Part shown: positions 31,643 through 42,492 of the stretch, in pieces
Position numbering within the stretch: position 1 is the first letter of the stretch
Layout of the letters: every line of letters starts with the position of its first letter
From: Zygnema cylindricum
Taxonomy: Eukaryota > Streptophyta > Zygnematophyceae > Zygnematales > Zygnemataceae
Direction: 5' to 3'
DNA length: 42,492 nucleotides
Assembly: GCA_037447655.1 (NCBI GenBank)
Contig: JBBHKE010000372.1
Location: 1 to 42,492, forward strand
Made by a program: the position numbers and the translations under genes
Notes under the pieces: generated by a model
The model's database searches: none
What the model was told of the DNA's origin: nothing
Seen by the model: the letters and a program-made list of their open reading frames with translations, nothing else

Positions 31643-31937
31643 ATTAGCTTTCACAAGGTTAGATCTTTTAGGTATAAGAGTAGGACTTAACCATTTCAGA
31701 AGTTAGGAACTTATTGTATCAAAGTAAGCTTTAGCATTTTGATAACTTTGACTGAGAGTATTTCTCATATCTGTTTGCAGATTTCTGTGTAAATTTGCAC
31801 TTGTGTTCCTCTTTGTATTCTGTGCATTGTGGCAGATTTGTAGGCCATTTGGTTGCCTAAGTTGTCTTTGGCTGTGTTCTAAAGTTGTATGTTTTTCTGA
31901 TCATCTGTGAGAGCTTTTTGCTTGTTTTAATTTTGAG
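31094..31937 (+). repeat. Copia F LTR (F1) plus leader
   Basis: It starts TGTTGTTTTGAAAGC and matches 37635-38477 over its whole length. Landmarks: hairpin AAGTTTCATC-TTG-GATGAAACTT (31333-31342 with 31346-31355), a triplicated CGTGTTTTRTACATAG-like word near 31,470-31,505, and TGACGTAA. The LTR/leader boundary cannot be fixed because no complete 3' LTR end is in the window. Confidence 0.8.
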
Positions 31938-31994
31938 ATGACTACTCTTGTCTCATCTTCATCTTCAGTGGGTGTAGTATCCATAGAACAATAG
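31938..31994 (+). pseudogene. Copia F gag start, truncated
   Basis: Eighteen codons beginning MTTLVSSSSSVGVVSIEQ are followed by TAG where F3 has a Lys codon. Similarity to F3 ends a few bases later, so the rest of F1 has been lost. Confidence 0.8.
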
Positions 31995-33516
31995 GTGTTT
32001 GGTCAGGTGTCCTTCTATGCGTCGTTATGGTAACCTATTTAGTCGTCGTAAGGGATGCCGTACAAGATTATAGTATGGTGGGACAACATATCTACGGAAT
32101 ATTGGGAAGAAGGGAATTGCTAGAGCCTTATATATTGCTAATCACTTATAATGTTTAACAACACTATATCCGGATCCATAAGTTTTGACCTTCGAACCTA
32201 AAATCGAATTAAGGTGAAGTTCTATCGGACGAAAAGTGAGGTTGTTTACAGAGATCGGGACCTCTCCGTATTACGCCGTAGCTCATATTTTGTTTTTATC
32301 CGCGAACAACATTACAAGGAATCTTGCAATTGATCCAAAAATATGGGAGGTAACAATGACCGTTGGATTTTCATCCGCGAAGCTTTCGTTTCAAAAGTTT
32401 TTGTGACTGGCGATGTACCTCACTAGATACACAAAAATTTGAGCCGTGACACGCTGGATAATGAATGTGTTAGGATCATAGTTCAAAAATAGGCGTTTCT
32501 ATTGTAGGCCTTTTGTAGGCGCCTTTAGCGTAAGTTGTTTTATGGGCTTTTTATGTGATCTTCTCAAATCGCTACTTTGATCAGCAACCAATCTGACGAT
32601 AGTCCTATCGTAAGTTGGATAATGGGCTTTTCATGTGATCTTCTTAGATCGCTACTTCGATCAGCGACCGTTCGATCGTCGAAATCTGACGGTTTAAATA
32701 AATAATACCTCAAAACTCACAGAAAAATATTTTTTTCTCCGAATGTTTTTCAAAATTTAGCCATGATGTTTAATTCTCTATCGATCGATGTGCAACTCAA
32801 CCCTGTTACTATTTTTTTTGATTTTGCGACCAATACAATATGGGTCTTAAGGTCATATTGTATGTTTTGCTTACAATAGGCATATTGTATGAGCCTACTT
32901 TCACCTACTTTTCAACTATGGTTAGAATAGCAACCAACGTAATTCAAAAAAAAATGCACATGATGTATACATTCAAAAATCCAACCGAAATCACAAAATT
33001 AATCTCGTATCGCACTTTCGACACACTATTTTAATTAGCTTCTATTCGTTACACTATTTCCAGCAACGCTTATTTGTCACGCTAAAAAACAATAACCTTA
33101 AATGAGCAGACAAAGTGTCTGCAAAAAGTATAAAAGTTGTGTTATACAATGTCCTGTTCCCCCACGTACATGGTACGCAAATAAATGTTTTGAAGTTAAA
33201 ATTCGCCATTGTGAAAGTCAATGACGGTTTTTAAAGGCTCTGCTCGATAGAACATTGTTCAAAAATCAAAGTATAACATCTTGTAATGTTGGCCATACAA
33301 TTACTACTTTTCTTGATGGAGCATAAGCTTTAGTATTGTTTTTTTCCATTACGTTAATATAGGCCTTGTTTATTTAGCTTAGATAACACTAGTTTGGACA
33401 ATTTTGAATAGTGTAGGTACAAAACTTGGCAATCGGTACCAAAAGTATTTGGCATCAGTATTCGATTAGGCAGAAATATGTTTCTTTATACATGACCAGG
33501 AAATACAACACAAAAG
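31995..33516. other. Unique spacer between duplicated blocks
   Basis: No coding region is supported. It contains an 80 bp imperfect tandem repeat (32528-32690) and AT-rich DNA. It separates F1 from the second copy of the flank. Confidence 0.5.
32528..32690. repeat. 80 bp imperfect tandem repeat
   Basis: CGTAAGTTG...TATGTGATCTTCT...ATCGCTACTT.GATCAGC.ACC recurs at 32529 and 32609 with scattered differences. Confidence 0.8.
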
Positions 33517-33565
33517 GACGACTGGAGTATAAAAGTTGAGGCACATCGTACCTTCCAGAACGACT

Positions 33566-33736
33566 TTATTCCTCCGAATCGACAACTTCCCGAGATACAA
33601 ATATCATTATAAAAAGGGTGCCTAGAGGGTCGTTAGTAACGACAGCCCTTGTCACATTTTTAGGCGACCAAGCAGCCACACTAATTATAGTGGCCAATCC
33701 CATCACCAAAAGAAAGCCACAATGAGAAGAAGCCAT
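33566..33736 (-). CDS. Small protein with probable signal peptide, copy 2
   Basis: The product is identical to that at 30307-30477, including the upstream CT-rich leader and putative A/T box on the minus strand. The lack of any amino-acid difference reflects the recent duplication and is not by itself evidence of selection. Confidence 0.45.
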   Translation of the reverse strand: MASSHCGFLLVMGLATIISVAAWSPKNVTRAVVTNDPLGTLFIMIFVSREVVDSEE

Positions 33737-34353
33737 GGAGTATTGAAGCATATTCGTTCTCTCGAGGGGAGATGTGAAAGGAGGAATAAGAATGTAAGAG
33801 AAGAGAAGATATTTAGTGAAAGAGCGATAGGGAGGGTGACGAGAGTGTAGAGAAAGAGAGGAGTTCATTGGTGAGTGATGATTCTTGGGAAAAAGCTCTG
33901 TGACTTTTTAAGGGAGGAAGATCTTGTGTACAGCTGTCAGTGCGGCCGCCACGTCAGATTATTTTTTTTGTGCACGATCTTGTCCTGTCTTGTCACTCCA
34001 TGTCTGCATAATTTTGTCGTTTCCTGGGGCTTGAACGAATCACAGTGTCATATGGTGTTTGCATTGTTATTCGTTGGAGACTCGCACGGAACGGAGGGAT
34101 CGTGCGCGCGAATATTTTGGACGACACGCAAATGTTTATAGGGACCTAGTCTGCAGCCGTTTTTAATATATACTTCAAATACTATTGAAAAATGTAAGGT
34201 AATTGGTTGCGTTGGACCCCTCGTATCGAATTTTGCCGTCACATCAAGAACCTGCACGTGTGGTGATTTTTGTAAGAGACCAATTGACTGTTAAAGTAAA
34301 AGCATATACGGCAAGATGGATTTCGATTTCACATGCGCGTATTGGGCGGGTGT

Positions 34354-34903
34354 TGTTGTTTTGAAAGCTTTAGTCCTCACTAAGCCTCCTATGTGAGGGG
34401 AATGTCTTCTTTGTACTTGGTTTATTTTGTGGAAGCCTGGTTCAATATGTACAAGAATTAGTGTGACAGTGAAGAGCGAAAGAGTATACTGTGTATCACA
34501 TTAGCGGGACACGCGTCAGCAAACTGAGATGGGACACTTCGATAGACTCGGTTCTACGACTCAGATTCACCAAAAGACCGAGGTGTCACGCAAAGTTTCA
34601 TCTTGGATGAAACTTGTGAAAGATGGACGGCGGAGATTTGCTACTGACGGACGCTGATTAACCGGGACCACGTCTATGATTATCCGACGTGTTTTGTGGA
34701 TTACGGTGTGACGTAACATATCCCTGTTTTGTACATAGGCGTGTTTTATACATAGCCGTGTTTTGTTTGATTAAGCACTCAGTTTAGATTCATTATGTAC
34801 GACATACCTTGACATATTCAGGTAACCTCCTCAGCTCAGGTATATTTATTATGGATGCATGGTTGATATGCCTTCTTACCTTGGTTAGGTTAGTGAGTGG
34901 CTA
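34354..34903 (+). repeat. Truncated copia F LTR (F2)
   Basis: It starts TGTTGTTTTG as in F1 and F3 and stops at GAGTGGCTA, about 550 bases in. The next bases are the integrase region. The LTR end, leader, gag, protease and pre-integrase start are absent. Confidence 0.9.
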
Positions 34904-35612
34904 ACTTAGTCAGCAACAATCAAATATTTGTGATGGTTGTGCTCTGGGTAAGCTTCATAAACTTCCTTTACCTCAAACCGCAGATTTTTGAGAAACTAAT
35001 CTCTTGGAGCTTATCCATTCAGATGTGTGGCGACCCTCCAAAATACCATCTCTGGCTGGGAGTCAATACTATGTTACATTCACAAATGAGTTTTACAAAT
35101 TCAGCCGGATCTATTTTATGAAGGAGAAAAATGAGGTCTTCACCCACTTTCAACATTTTCGGATATGGGCAAAAAAGCTTCACGGCAGATCAATTCTTTC
35201 TCTAAGATCTGATAATGGAGGTGAATATACTTCCAATGAATTTGCAGCTTAATTAAAAGAAAATGGTATCTAACATCAGTTTACTGTTCCATTTACTCCT
35301 GAGCACAATGGAGTCTCAAAAAGGTTGAATAGAACTCTAACTGAGAGTGTTAAATCTATGATGGCTGATAAAGGAGTAGATATTAAGTTTTGGGCAGAAG
35401 CTTATCAAACTGCAGCATATATTAGGAACAGATTAGAAACTAGATCTGTTCAAGGAAAAACACCTTATGAAGTGTGGACAGGTAGACAACCAGATGTTAG
35501 TCACTTCAGAGTGTTTGGTAGGAAATGCTTTGTACTAGATAATTTACCAAATTGGAAACTAAGCCCAAAGTCCAAACCTGGAATCTTCATGAATATGATG
35601 ATGAATCTGTAG
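34904..35612 (+). pseudogene. Copia F2 integrase
   Basis: The CDGCALGKLHK zinc-motif end is followed by a TGA at 34989. The core has HSDVW (first Asp) and SDNGGEYTS (second Asp), then TAA at 35250 and 35271. PEHNGVSKRLNRT shows Lys (AAA, 35319-35321) where the catalytic Glu should be. The C-terminal part YEVWTGRQPDVSHFRVFG is open. Confidence 0.9.
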
Positions 35613-36920
35613 GATACAGAGTATATTGTCCTCAGAAACATACCATTCATATTGCCAGAAATATTCTGGTGAAAGATGAGAGTGAATCTATAGATGTATT
35701 TAGTATGGATGAAAGTGAGAAGAAAGAAAAACTGCAAGAATATGTCATTTTGGATCAGATCCCGTTTCAGTCATCCACATGAATATGTCATTTTGGATCA
35801 GATCCCGTTTCAGTCATCTACAGCTTCAACTTTTTCTTCTCCTGGAGTGCAAAATACCGGAATACCTTCAGCAACTGAACAGCAAAGAATAGCTGGCACT
35901 AATCTTCCTCGACCCCAAAATCGAAGTCGGGATCCAACAGTTCCAGCCTCAGATTTTCCGTGGGGAAGAAGACAAAGTCCTCGCTTGAGGGGAGAACATG
36001 TTCAATATGCTTTTTTTGCAAGCACCGAGGAGCCTCTTACCATTCAGGAAGCATTTTCTGTTCCAGAAAAGGATCACTGGATAGCAACTGCAAATGATGA
36101 GATGAGATCGATTATGGAAGCTCAAACGTGGGAGCGTGTGGAGCTTCTACCTGATCGGAAAGCCATTGGCTGCAAGTGGGTCTTCAAAGTGAAGCTCAAC
36201 TTGAAAGGTATAAAGCTCGTCTGGTTGCAAAGGGCTTTAGTCAAAAAGAAGGAATAGACTATGAGGAAACCTTTTCTCCGTTGTCAGGTTTCCCACTTTG
36301 AGAGTTTTGTTGTCTCTAGCTGCAATAGAGAATATGGAGCTGCATCAAATGGATGTTAAAACTGCTTTCTTGCATGGAGATTTAGAGGAAGTAGTTTATA
36401 TGGAACAACCTGAAGGGTATGCAAAAAAAGGAAAGGAAAATCTAGTCTGTAAACTGTTGAAATCACTGTAAGGATTAAAACACGATCACTGTAAGGATTA
36501 AAACAGGCTCCACGTCAGTGGAATCTGAAATTAGATGAGTTTCTTACCAGTCTAGGTTTCACAAGGATCAGCTCAAATCACTGCGTTAACGTCATGGAAG
36601 GAGAGGATGGTGTGATCTATGTAGCAGTGTATGTAGATGACTTGCTTCTTATTAGTAAGTCTATAAATGAGATAAATAAGATAAAAGCATCTTTGAATGC
36701 CAGGTTTGAAATGAAGGATTTAGGCGAGGCGAAGTATATCTTAAGCATTCAGGTAGAGAGAGAGAATTTGAAGGTAATTTATCTCACTCAGAGAGAGGCC
36801 ATTAGAAATGTACTTGAAAGATTTGGCATGGCAAAGGCAAAGGGGAGTGTCACCACTATGGAGTTTAGGCAAAAAGTGGAAGGAAAAGACAGATGGGGGA
36901 ATGCTACTCGAGGATGACAT
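35613..36920 (+). pseudogene. Copia F2 reverse transcriptase
   Basis: The linker contains a tandem duplication of about 43 bp (35,740-35,822, word ATGTCATTTTGGATCAGATC) that ends the frame. The RT then reads [11 protein letters not shown], a deletion before RLVAKGFSQ-like sequence, [12 protein letters not shown] (motif A), a second 23 bp duplication around 36,465-36,505 with stops, and YVDD (36630-36641). Confidence 0.9.
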
Positions 36921-37611
36921 TGAACCAGGGGTGTCAAAGTTCATGTCCACAATCCCATACAAACAAGTTGTTGGGATTCTTATATATTTCATGAACAGCA
37001 CGCGTCCTGATATTGCAGCGGCAGTTAGAGCTCGGAGCCGAAGCCTTCTGAACTTGAAAATATCAGATTGGGAAGCAGCAAAACGAGTTTTCAGATATCT
37101 TGGAGGAACACGGGATATCCGACTTTCTCTCGGAGGAGATGAAGTGAAAATTAGCACCTGGAGTAATACGAGTTAAGGTGACATGCTAAGTCGACGCTCT
37201 ACCACTAGATTCATTTTGAAGATCGGTGATGGTACTTGCTGCTGGACCAGCAAGCTTCAAAAGGTGACTGCTCAATCAACCATGGAAGCTGAATATATGG
37301 CTGCCAGCTCAGCTGTTAATGAACTTCTTTGGGTAAAATCTCTTTTACAAGAACTGAAATTTATGCAGTCAGGTCCCGAAGTCCTATGGTGTGACAATCA
37401 AGCTGCGATAGCTATTGCTACTAATCCAAGTCATCACTTTAAAAGTAAGCATAGTGATATTAAATTACACTTTATGAGAGAAAAGGTGATGGCTAGAATT
37501 CTGGAGCTTAACTATTTACGCGATGAGGAAATGCTGGCAGATATGATGACAAAACCCTTGCCTGCACCAAAATTATAATTCTGTAGAGAGGCATATGGTC
37601 TTAGTGGCTAG
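36921..37611 (+). pseudogene. Copia F2 RNase H
   Basis: It contains MNSTRPDIAAAVRARSRS and the site region TWSNTS followed by TAA. SNT replaces SDA, so a catalytic Asp is lost. STMEAEYMAASSAV, WCDNQAAIAIATNPSHH and MLADMMTKPLPAPK follow. The frame stops at 37576. Confidence 0.9.
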
Positions 37612-37634
37612 TAAAGTCTAAAGCTTTAGGGGAG

Positions 37635-38477
37635 TGTTGTTTTGAAAGCTTTAGTCCTCACTAAGCCTCCTATTTGAGGGGAGTGTCTTTTGGGTACTTG
37701 GTTTATTTTGTGGAAGCCTGGTTCAATATGTACCAAAATTAGTGTGACACTGAAGAGCGAGAGAGTACACTGTGTATCACATTAGCGGGACACGCGTCAG
37801 CAAACTGAGATGGGACACTTCGATAGACTCGGTTCTACGACTCAGATTCACCGAAAGACCGAGGTGTCACGCAAAGTTTCATCTTGGATGAAACTTGTGA
37901 AAGATGGACGGCGGAGATTTGCTACTGACGGACGCTGATTAACCGGGACCACGTCTATGATTATCCGACGTGTTTTGTGGATTACGGTGTGACGTAACAT
38001 ATCCCTGTTTTGTACATAGGCGTGTTTTGTACATAGCCGTGTTTTGTTTGATTAAGCACTAAGTTTAGATTCATTATGTACGACATACCTTGACATATTC
38101 AGGTAACCTCCTCAGCTCAGGTATATTTATTATGGATGCATGGTTGATATGCCTTCTTACCTTGGTTAGGTTAATGAGTGGCTATTAGCTTTCACAAGGT
38201 TAGATCTTTTAGGTATAAGAGTAGGACTTAACCATTTCAAAAGTTAGGAACTTGTTCTACAAATTATGCTTTAGCATTTTGATATCTTTGACTGAGAGTA
38301 TTTCTTATATCTGTTTGCAGATTTCTGTGTAAGTTTGCACTTATGTTCCTCTTTGTATTCTATGCATTGTGGCAGATTTGTAGGCCATTTGGTTGTCTAA
38401 ATTGTCTTTGGCTGTGTTCCAAAGTTGTATGTTTTTCTGATCATCTGTGAGAGCTTCTTGCTTGTTTTAATTGTGTG
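37635..38477 (+). repeat. Copia F LTR plus leader shared by F2 (3') and F3 (5')
   Basis: It starts TGTTGTTTTG right after the polypurine tract GGGGAG and leads without interruption into the F3 gag. So it is both the 3' LTR of F2 and the 5' LTR of F3. The end of the LTR proper is not defined. Confidence 0.85.
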
Positions 38478-39240
38478 ATGACTACTCCTACCTCATCTTC
38501 ATCTTCAGTGGGTGTAGTATCCATAGAACAAAAGGTTACGGGCCCACCTTCGTGGATACCAGTTTTTGATGGAAGTAAATACCTTTATTGGTCTAATTTG
38601 GTTGAGTCTTATTTTACTCAAGTTAAACTGTTTGATGTAGTTGATGGCAGTCTTGCTGAAACTAATGCATCCTATGGTGGGAAAAATCAGCAGGCTTTGC
38701 ATCTCTTAAAGTTAATGATTTTAGAGGATTTGCTTATGTCACATATTAAGATGAAAAAGGCGTCAAAAAATTTGGACTTCACTGAAAACCATCTTCCTAA
38801 AAGCTAATGCTCAGCATGAGATTATTACAGCTGGAAACATTTAGGACTATAGGTATACAGGTGGTAGTATGGCAGAATACTGTAATGGACTTCGGCTTTT
38901 ACTAACAAAGAATGCATGTTCAGAGGGGAACTTCTCCCCCTACCATCAGGCTATGATTCTTATGCGAGGACTTCCTAAAGAATATAAAAGAGCATCGGCA
39001 AGTTTAAAAAAATTGGATCAGTCAGTCTGGAATCTAGCAACAACTATAGAACTAGTGCTAGAGGAAGAGTCAACATTTATAGCTCTTAATCTAGGAAAGT
39101 CTTCTATAGCTTTTAATGTTCAATATCAAGGAAACAAATCTCAGGGTTATTAAGGTTTTCAATCTTACAACAAGTGTGTTTATTGTTACAGTCAAGGACA
39201 TATGTACAAACAGTGTCCTAAGTTTCTCAAAGCTTGTGAG
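38478..39240 (+). pseudogene. Copia F3 gag
   Basis: It starts MTTPTSSSSSVGVVSIEQK. It contains PVFDGSKYLYWSNLVESYF and a frame break after DLLMSHI, then MAEYCNGLRLLL, LMRGLPKEYKRASASL and a TAA at 39151. The zinc knuckle CVYCYSQGHMYKQC (39175-39216) lies beyond it. The sequence is not closely related to the B/C gag. Confidence 0.85.
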
Positions 39241-39830
39241 ACACGTGTGTTCAGAAATGGATGGAGGCCAAAAGGGATCTACACACCACAAAGGCCACCT
39301 TTTACACCACCGCCACCCCCTTCCAAAACTGAGGCATTTTCAGCTGACACACCACATCTAGAGTCGCTCAACAAGGAAAATGTGCCGAATGTTGTCAGTT
39401 TTCCAAAAACTGACGACAAACAGTTCTTCGCTCTTGCGAAACTGATGGAGGGAGACGAAGACCATGGATGGATCATGGATTCCGGAAGCTCTTCTCATAT
39501 GTGCTGGAACAAGGCCTCTTTCACAACTCTGCAACCTATCCCCACTAGACAGATCTACTATGCTTGTGGTGCCACAGTTGAAGCAAAAGCCCAAGGGATT
39601 GTCATCCTTATGTGTGAGATAGATGGCAAGGCAGTTCGTAGAACTCTCTATGATGTGCTGTATGTCCCTCAGTTTAAAAAGAATTTGTTTTCTACATCAT
39701 TTGCAGACACTAAAGGCTTTGAAATACTTCAGAAGCAAGGAAAGAAAATAGTCAGCAAAGAGGGAAGGGTAGTTGTAATGGGAACTAGAGGCCCTAATAA
39801 CTTGTACCGGATGGACCTGGTGAATACAAC
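39241..39830 (+). pseudogene. Copia F3 protease region
   Basis: It is part of an open 276-codon frame. It reads GWIMDSGSSSHMC with DSGS at 39478-39489 (active site intact), then LYDVLYVPQFKKNLFSTS. A proline-rich stretch (PFTPPPPPSK) separates it from the zinc knuckle. Confidence 0.85.
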
Positions 39831-40653
39831 TTCTTTTGCTTACTCCACTGTCTTATCTGATAATGTTTTGTGGCATAAAAGATTGGGTCGTGTTCATAGC
39901 GACAGGCTCGAAAAGATGGTAAAGAATGATATAGTAGGAGTTAAACTTAGTCAGCAACAATCAAATATTTGTGATGGTTGTGCTCTGGGTAAGCTTCATA
40001 AACTTCTTTTACCTCAAACCGCAGATTTTTGAGAAACTAATCTCTTGGAGCTTATCCATTCAGATGTGTGGCGACCCTCCAAAATACCATCTCTGGCTGG
40101 GAGTAAATACTTTGTTACATTCACAAATGACTTTTCCAAATTCAGGCGGATCTATTTTATGAAGGAGAAAAATAAGGTCTTCACCCACTTTCAACATTTT
40201 CGGATCTGGGCAAAAAAGCTTCACGGCAGATCAATTCTTTCTCTAAGATCTGATAATGGAGGTGAATATACTTCCAATGAATTTGCAGCTTAATTAAAAG
40301 AAAATGGTATCTAACATCAGTTTACTGTTCCATTTACTCCTGAGCACAATGGAGTCTCAAAAAGGTTGAATAGAACTCTAACTGAGAGTGTTAAATCTAT
40401 GATGGCTGATAAAGGAGTAGATATTAAGTTTTGGGCTGAAGCTTATCAAACTAAAGCATATATTAGGAACAGATTAGAAACTAGATCTGTTCAAGGAAAA
40501 ACACCTTATGAAGTGTGGACAGGTAGACAACCAGATGTTAGTCACTTCAGAGTGTTTGGTAGGAAATGCTTTGTACTAGATAATTTACCAAATTGGAAAC
40601 TAAGCCCAAAGTCCAAACCTGGAATCTTCATGAATATGATGATGAATCTGTAG
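39831..40653 (+). pseudogene. Copia F3 integrase
   Basis: The pre-integrase part LWHKRLGRVHSDRLEKM ... CDGCALGKLHK is open. A TGA at 40030 is followed by HSDVW, SDNGGEYTS, TAA at 40291 and 40312, and PEHNGVSK with the Glu-to-Lys change at 40360-40362, exactly as in F2. Confidence 0.9.
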
Positions 40654-41961
40654 GATACAGAGTATATTGTCCTCAGAAACATACCATTCATATTGCCAGA
40701 AATATTCTGGTGAAAGATGAGAGTGAATCTATAGATGTATTTAGTATGGATGAAAGTGAGAAGAAAGAAAAACTGCAAGAATATGTCATTTTGGATCAGA
40801 TCCCGTTTCAGTCATCCACATGAATATGTCATTTTGGATCAGATCCCGTTTCAGTCATCTACAGCTTCAACTTTTTCTTCTCCTGGAGTGCAAAATACCG
40901 GAATACCTTCAGCAACTGAACAGCAAAGAATAGCTGGCACTAATCTTCCTCGACCCCAAAATCGAAGTCGGGATCCAACAGTTCCAGCCTCAGATTTTCC
41001 GTGGGGAAGAAGACAAAGTCCTCGCTTGAGGGGAGAACATGTTCAATATGCTTTTTTTGCAAGCACCGAGGAGCCTCTTACCATTCAGGAAGCATTTTCT
41101 GTTCCAGAAAAGGATCACTGGATAGCAACTGCAAATGATGAGATGAGATCGATTATGGAAGCTCAAACGTGGGAGCGTGTGGAGCTTCTACCTGATCGGA
41201 AAGCCATTGGCTGCAAGTGGGTCTTCAAAGTGAAGCTCAACTTGAAAGGTATAAAGCTCGTCTGGTTGCAAAGGGCTTTAGTCAAAAAGAAGGAATAGAC
41301 TATGAGGAAACCTTTTCTCCGTTGTCAGGTTTCCCACTTTGAGAGTTTTGTTGTCTCTAGCTGCAATAGAGAATATGGAGCTGCATCAAATGGATGTTAA
41401 AACTGCTTTCTTGCATGGAGATTTAGAGGAAGTAGTTTATATGAAACAACCTGAAGGGTATGCAAAAAAATGAAAGGAAAATCTAGTCTGTAAACTGTTG
41501 AAATCACTGTAAGGATTAAAACACGATCACTGTAAGGATTAAAACAGGCTCCACGTCAGTGGAATCTGAAATTAGATGAGTTTCTTACCAGTCTAGGTTT
41601 CACAAGGATCAGCTCAAATCACTGCGTTAACGTCATGGAAGGAGAGGATGGTGTGATCTATGTAGCAGTGTATGTAGATGACTTGCTTCTTATTAGTAAG
41701 TCTATAAATGAGATAAATAAGATAAAAGCATCTTTGAATGCCAGGTTTGAAATGAAGGATTTAGGCGAGGCGAAGTATATCTTAAGCATTCAGGTAGAGA
41801 GAGAGAATTTGAAGGTAATTTATCTCACTCAGAGAGAGGCCATTAGAAATGTACTTGAAAGATTTGGCATGGCAAAGGCAAAGGGGAGTGTCACCACTAT
41901 GGAGTTTAGGCAAAAAGTGGAAGGAAAAGACAGATGGGGGAATGCTACTCGAGGATGACAT
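40654..41961 (+). pseudogene. Copia F3 reverse transcriptase
   Basis: It has the same linker duplication (40,781-40,863), the same 23 bp duplication (about 41,506-41,546) and the same YVDD (41671-41682) as F2. An extra TGA near 41,471 is not in F2. Confidence 0.9.
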
Positions 41962-42492
41962 TGAACCAGGGGTGTCAAAGTTCATGTCCACAATCCCATA
42001 CAAACAAGTTGTTGGGATTCTTATATATTTCATGAACAGCACGCGTCCTGATATTGCAGCGGCAGTTAGAGCTCGGAGCCGAAGCCTTCTGAACTTGAAA
42101 ATATCAGATTGGGAAGCAGCAAAACGAGTTTTCAGATATCTTGGAGGAACACGGGATATCCGACTTTCTCTCGGAGGAGATGAAGTGAAAATTAGCACCT
42201 GGAGTAATACGAGTTAAGGTGACATGCTAAGTCGACGCTCTACCACTAGATTCATTTTGAAGATCGGTGATGGTACTTGCTGCTGGACCAGCAAGCTTCA
42301 AAAGGTGACTGCTCAATCAACCATGGAAGCTGAATATATGGCTGCCAGCTCAGCTGTTAATGAACTTCTTTGGGTAAAATCTCTTTTACAAGAACTGAAA
42401 TTTATGCAGTCAGGTCCCGAAGTCCTATGGTAAGACAATCAAGCTGCGATAGCTATTGCTACTAATCCAAGTCATCACTTTAAAAGTAAGCA
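41962..42492 (+). pseudogene. Copia F3 RNase H, cut by window end
   Basis: It carries the same TWSNTS plus TAA lesion as F2. A TAA at 42,431 (after VLW) is private to F3; F2 has Cys there. Confidence 0.9.

Larger units (their letters stand above)
33517..34903. repeat. Segmental duplication, copy 2
   Basis: This is the second copy of 30258-31642 (offset 3,259, then 3,260 after one extra T). It ends inside the LTR, where the sequence switches to integrase. Confidence 0.95.
34904..37634 (+). mobile_element. Copia F2 body (deleted, dead)
   Basis: It spans integrase to RNase H plus polypurine tract (GCTTTAGGGGAG) and aligns without any gap to F3 at a fixed offset of 5,041 bases (34904-37451 with 39945-42492). 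It shares every major lesion with F3. Confidence 0.95.
37635..42492 (+). mobile_element. Copia F3, runs off window end
   Basis: LTR, leader, gag, protease, integrase, RT and most of RNase H are present in order. It shares inactivating lesions with F2 and has at least two of its own (TGA after the K run at 41,470 and TAA at 42,431). Confidence 0.9.

Noticed and set aside
33875-34141. 88-codon plus-strand frame and its partner at 30681-30881
   Set aside because: The frame changes with a single T difference between the two otherwise identical copies and shows no domain.

Overview
The window looks like nuclear DNA of a land plant. The evidence is AT-rich intergenic sequence, one spliced gene with GT-AG introns, and many degenerate Ty1/copia retrotransposons with the plant order gag, protease, integrase, reverse transcriptase, RNase H. 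The species cannot be named from sequence alone. A bryophyte or other non-seed plant is possible, but that is a guess.

Layout. (1) 1-4,800: gene-poor, with a 62-63 bp tandem repeat, a long pyrimidine tract, a diverged tandem duplication with a period of about 456 bp, a TA microsatellite and a dense patch of GAACCG-like words. (2) 4,838-7,474: the only convincing host gene of ordinary size. It is a three-exon model in which all junctions are phase 0, encoding about 444 residues of unknown function. (3) 8,859-10,000: a broken reverse transcriptase of non-copia type. (4) 10,795-14,776: minus-strand copia family A, with two LTRs, a gag and an RNase H scrap; the rest of pol is missing. (5) 14,777-28,790: a head-to-tail plus-strand array of related copia elements (B, C, D and a stub E). 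Neighbours share LTRs: LTR-B-LTR/C-LTR/D-LTR-stub. B and C keep recognisable full gag-pol with many stops and frameshifts; D is an internally deleted chimera. (6) 28,851-30,250: a possible solo LTR, a minus-strand Cys-containing reading frame with two stops, and low-complexity DNA. (7) 30,258-42,492: a second array of an unrelated copia family (F). It includes an almost exact duplication (offset about 3,260 bp) of host flank plus LTR, carrying a 56-codon small-protein gene. It also includes two copies (offset exactly 5,041 bp) of a dead gag-pol body that share the same stops, the same small internal duplications and the same lost integrase residue. The last copy runs off the window end.

None of the elements can make a full set of proteins. 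The interest lies in how the DNA was rearranged: LTR-sharing tandem arrays, chimeric elements, microhomology junctions and segmental duplication after inactivation. The LTRs also hold unexplained conserved structure: three palindromes or hairpins, GTAC clusters, a duplicated TATA box, inverted W-boxes and a tRNA-like antisense segment.
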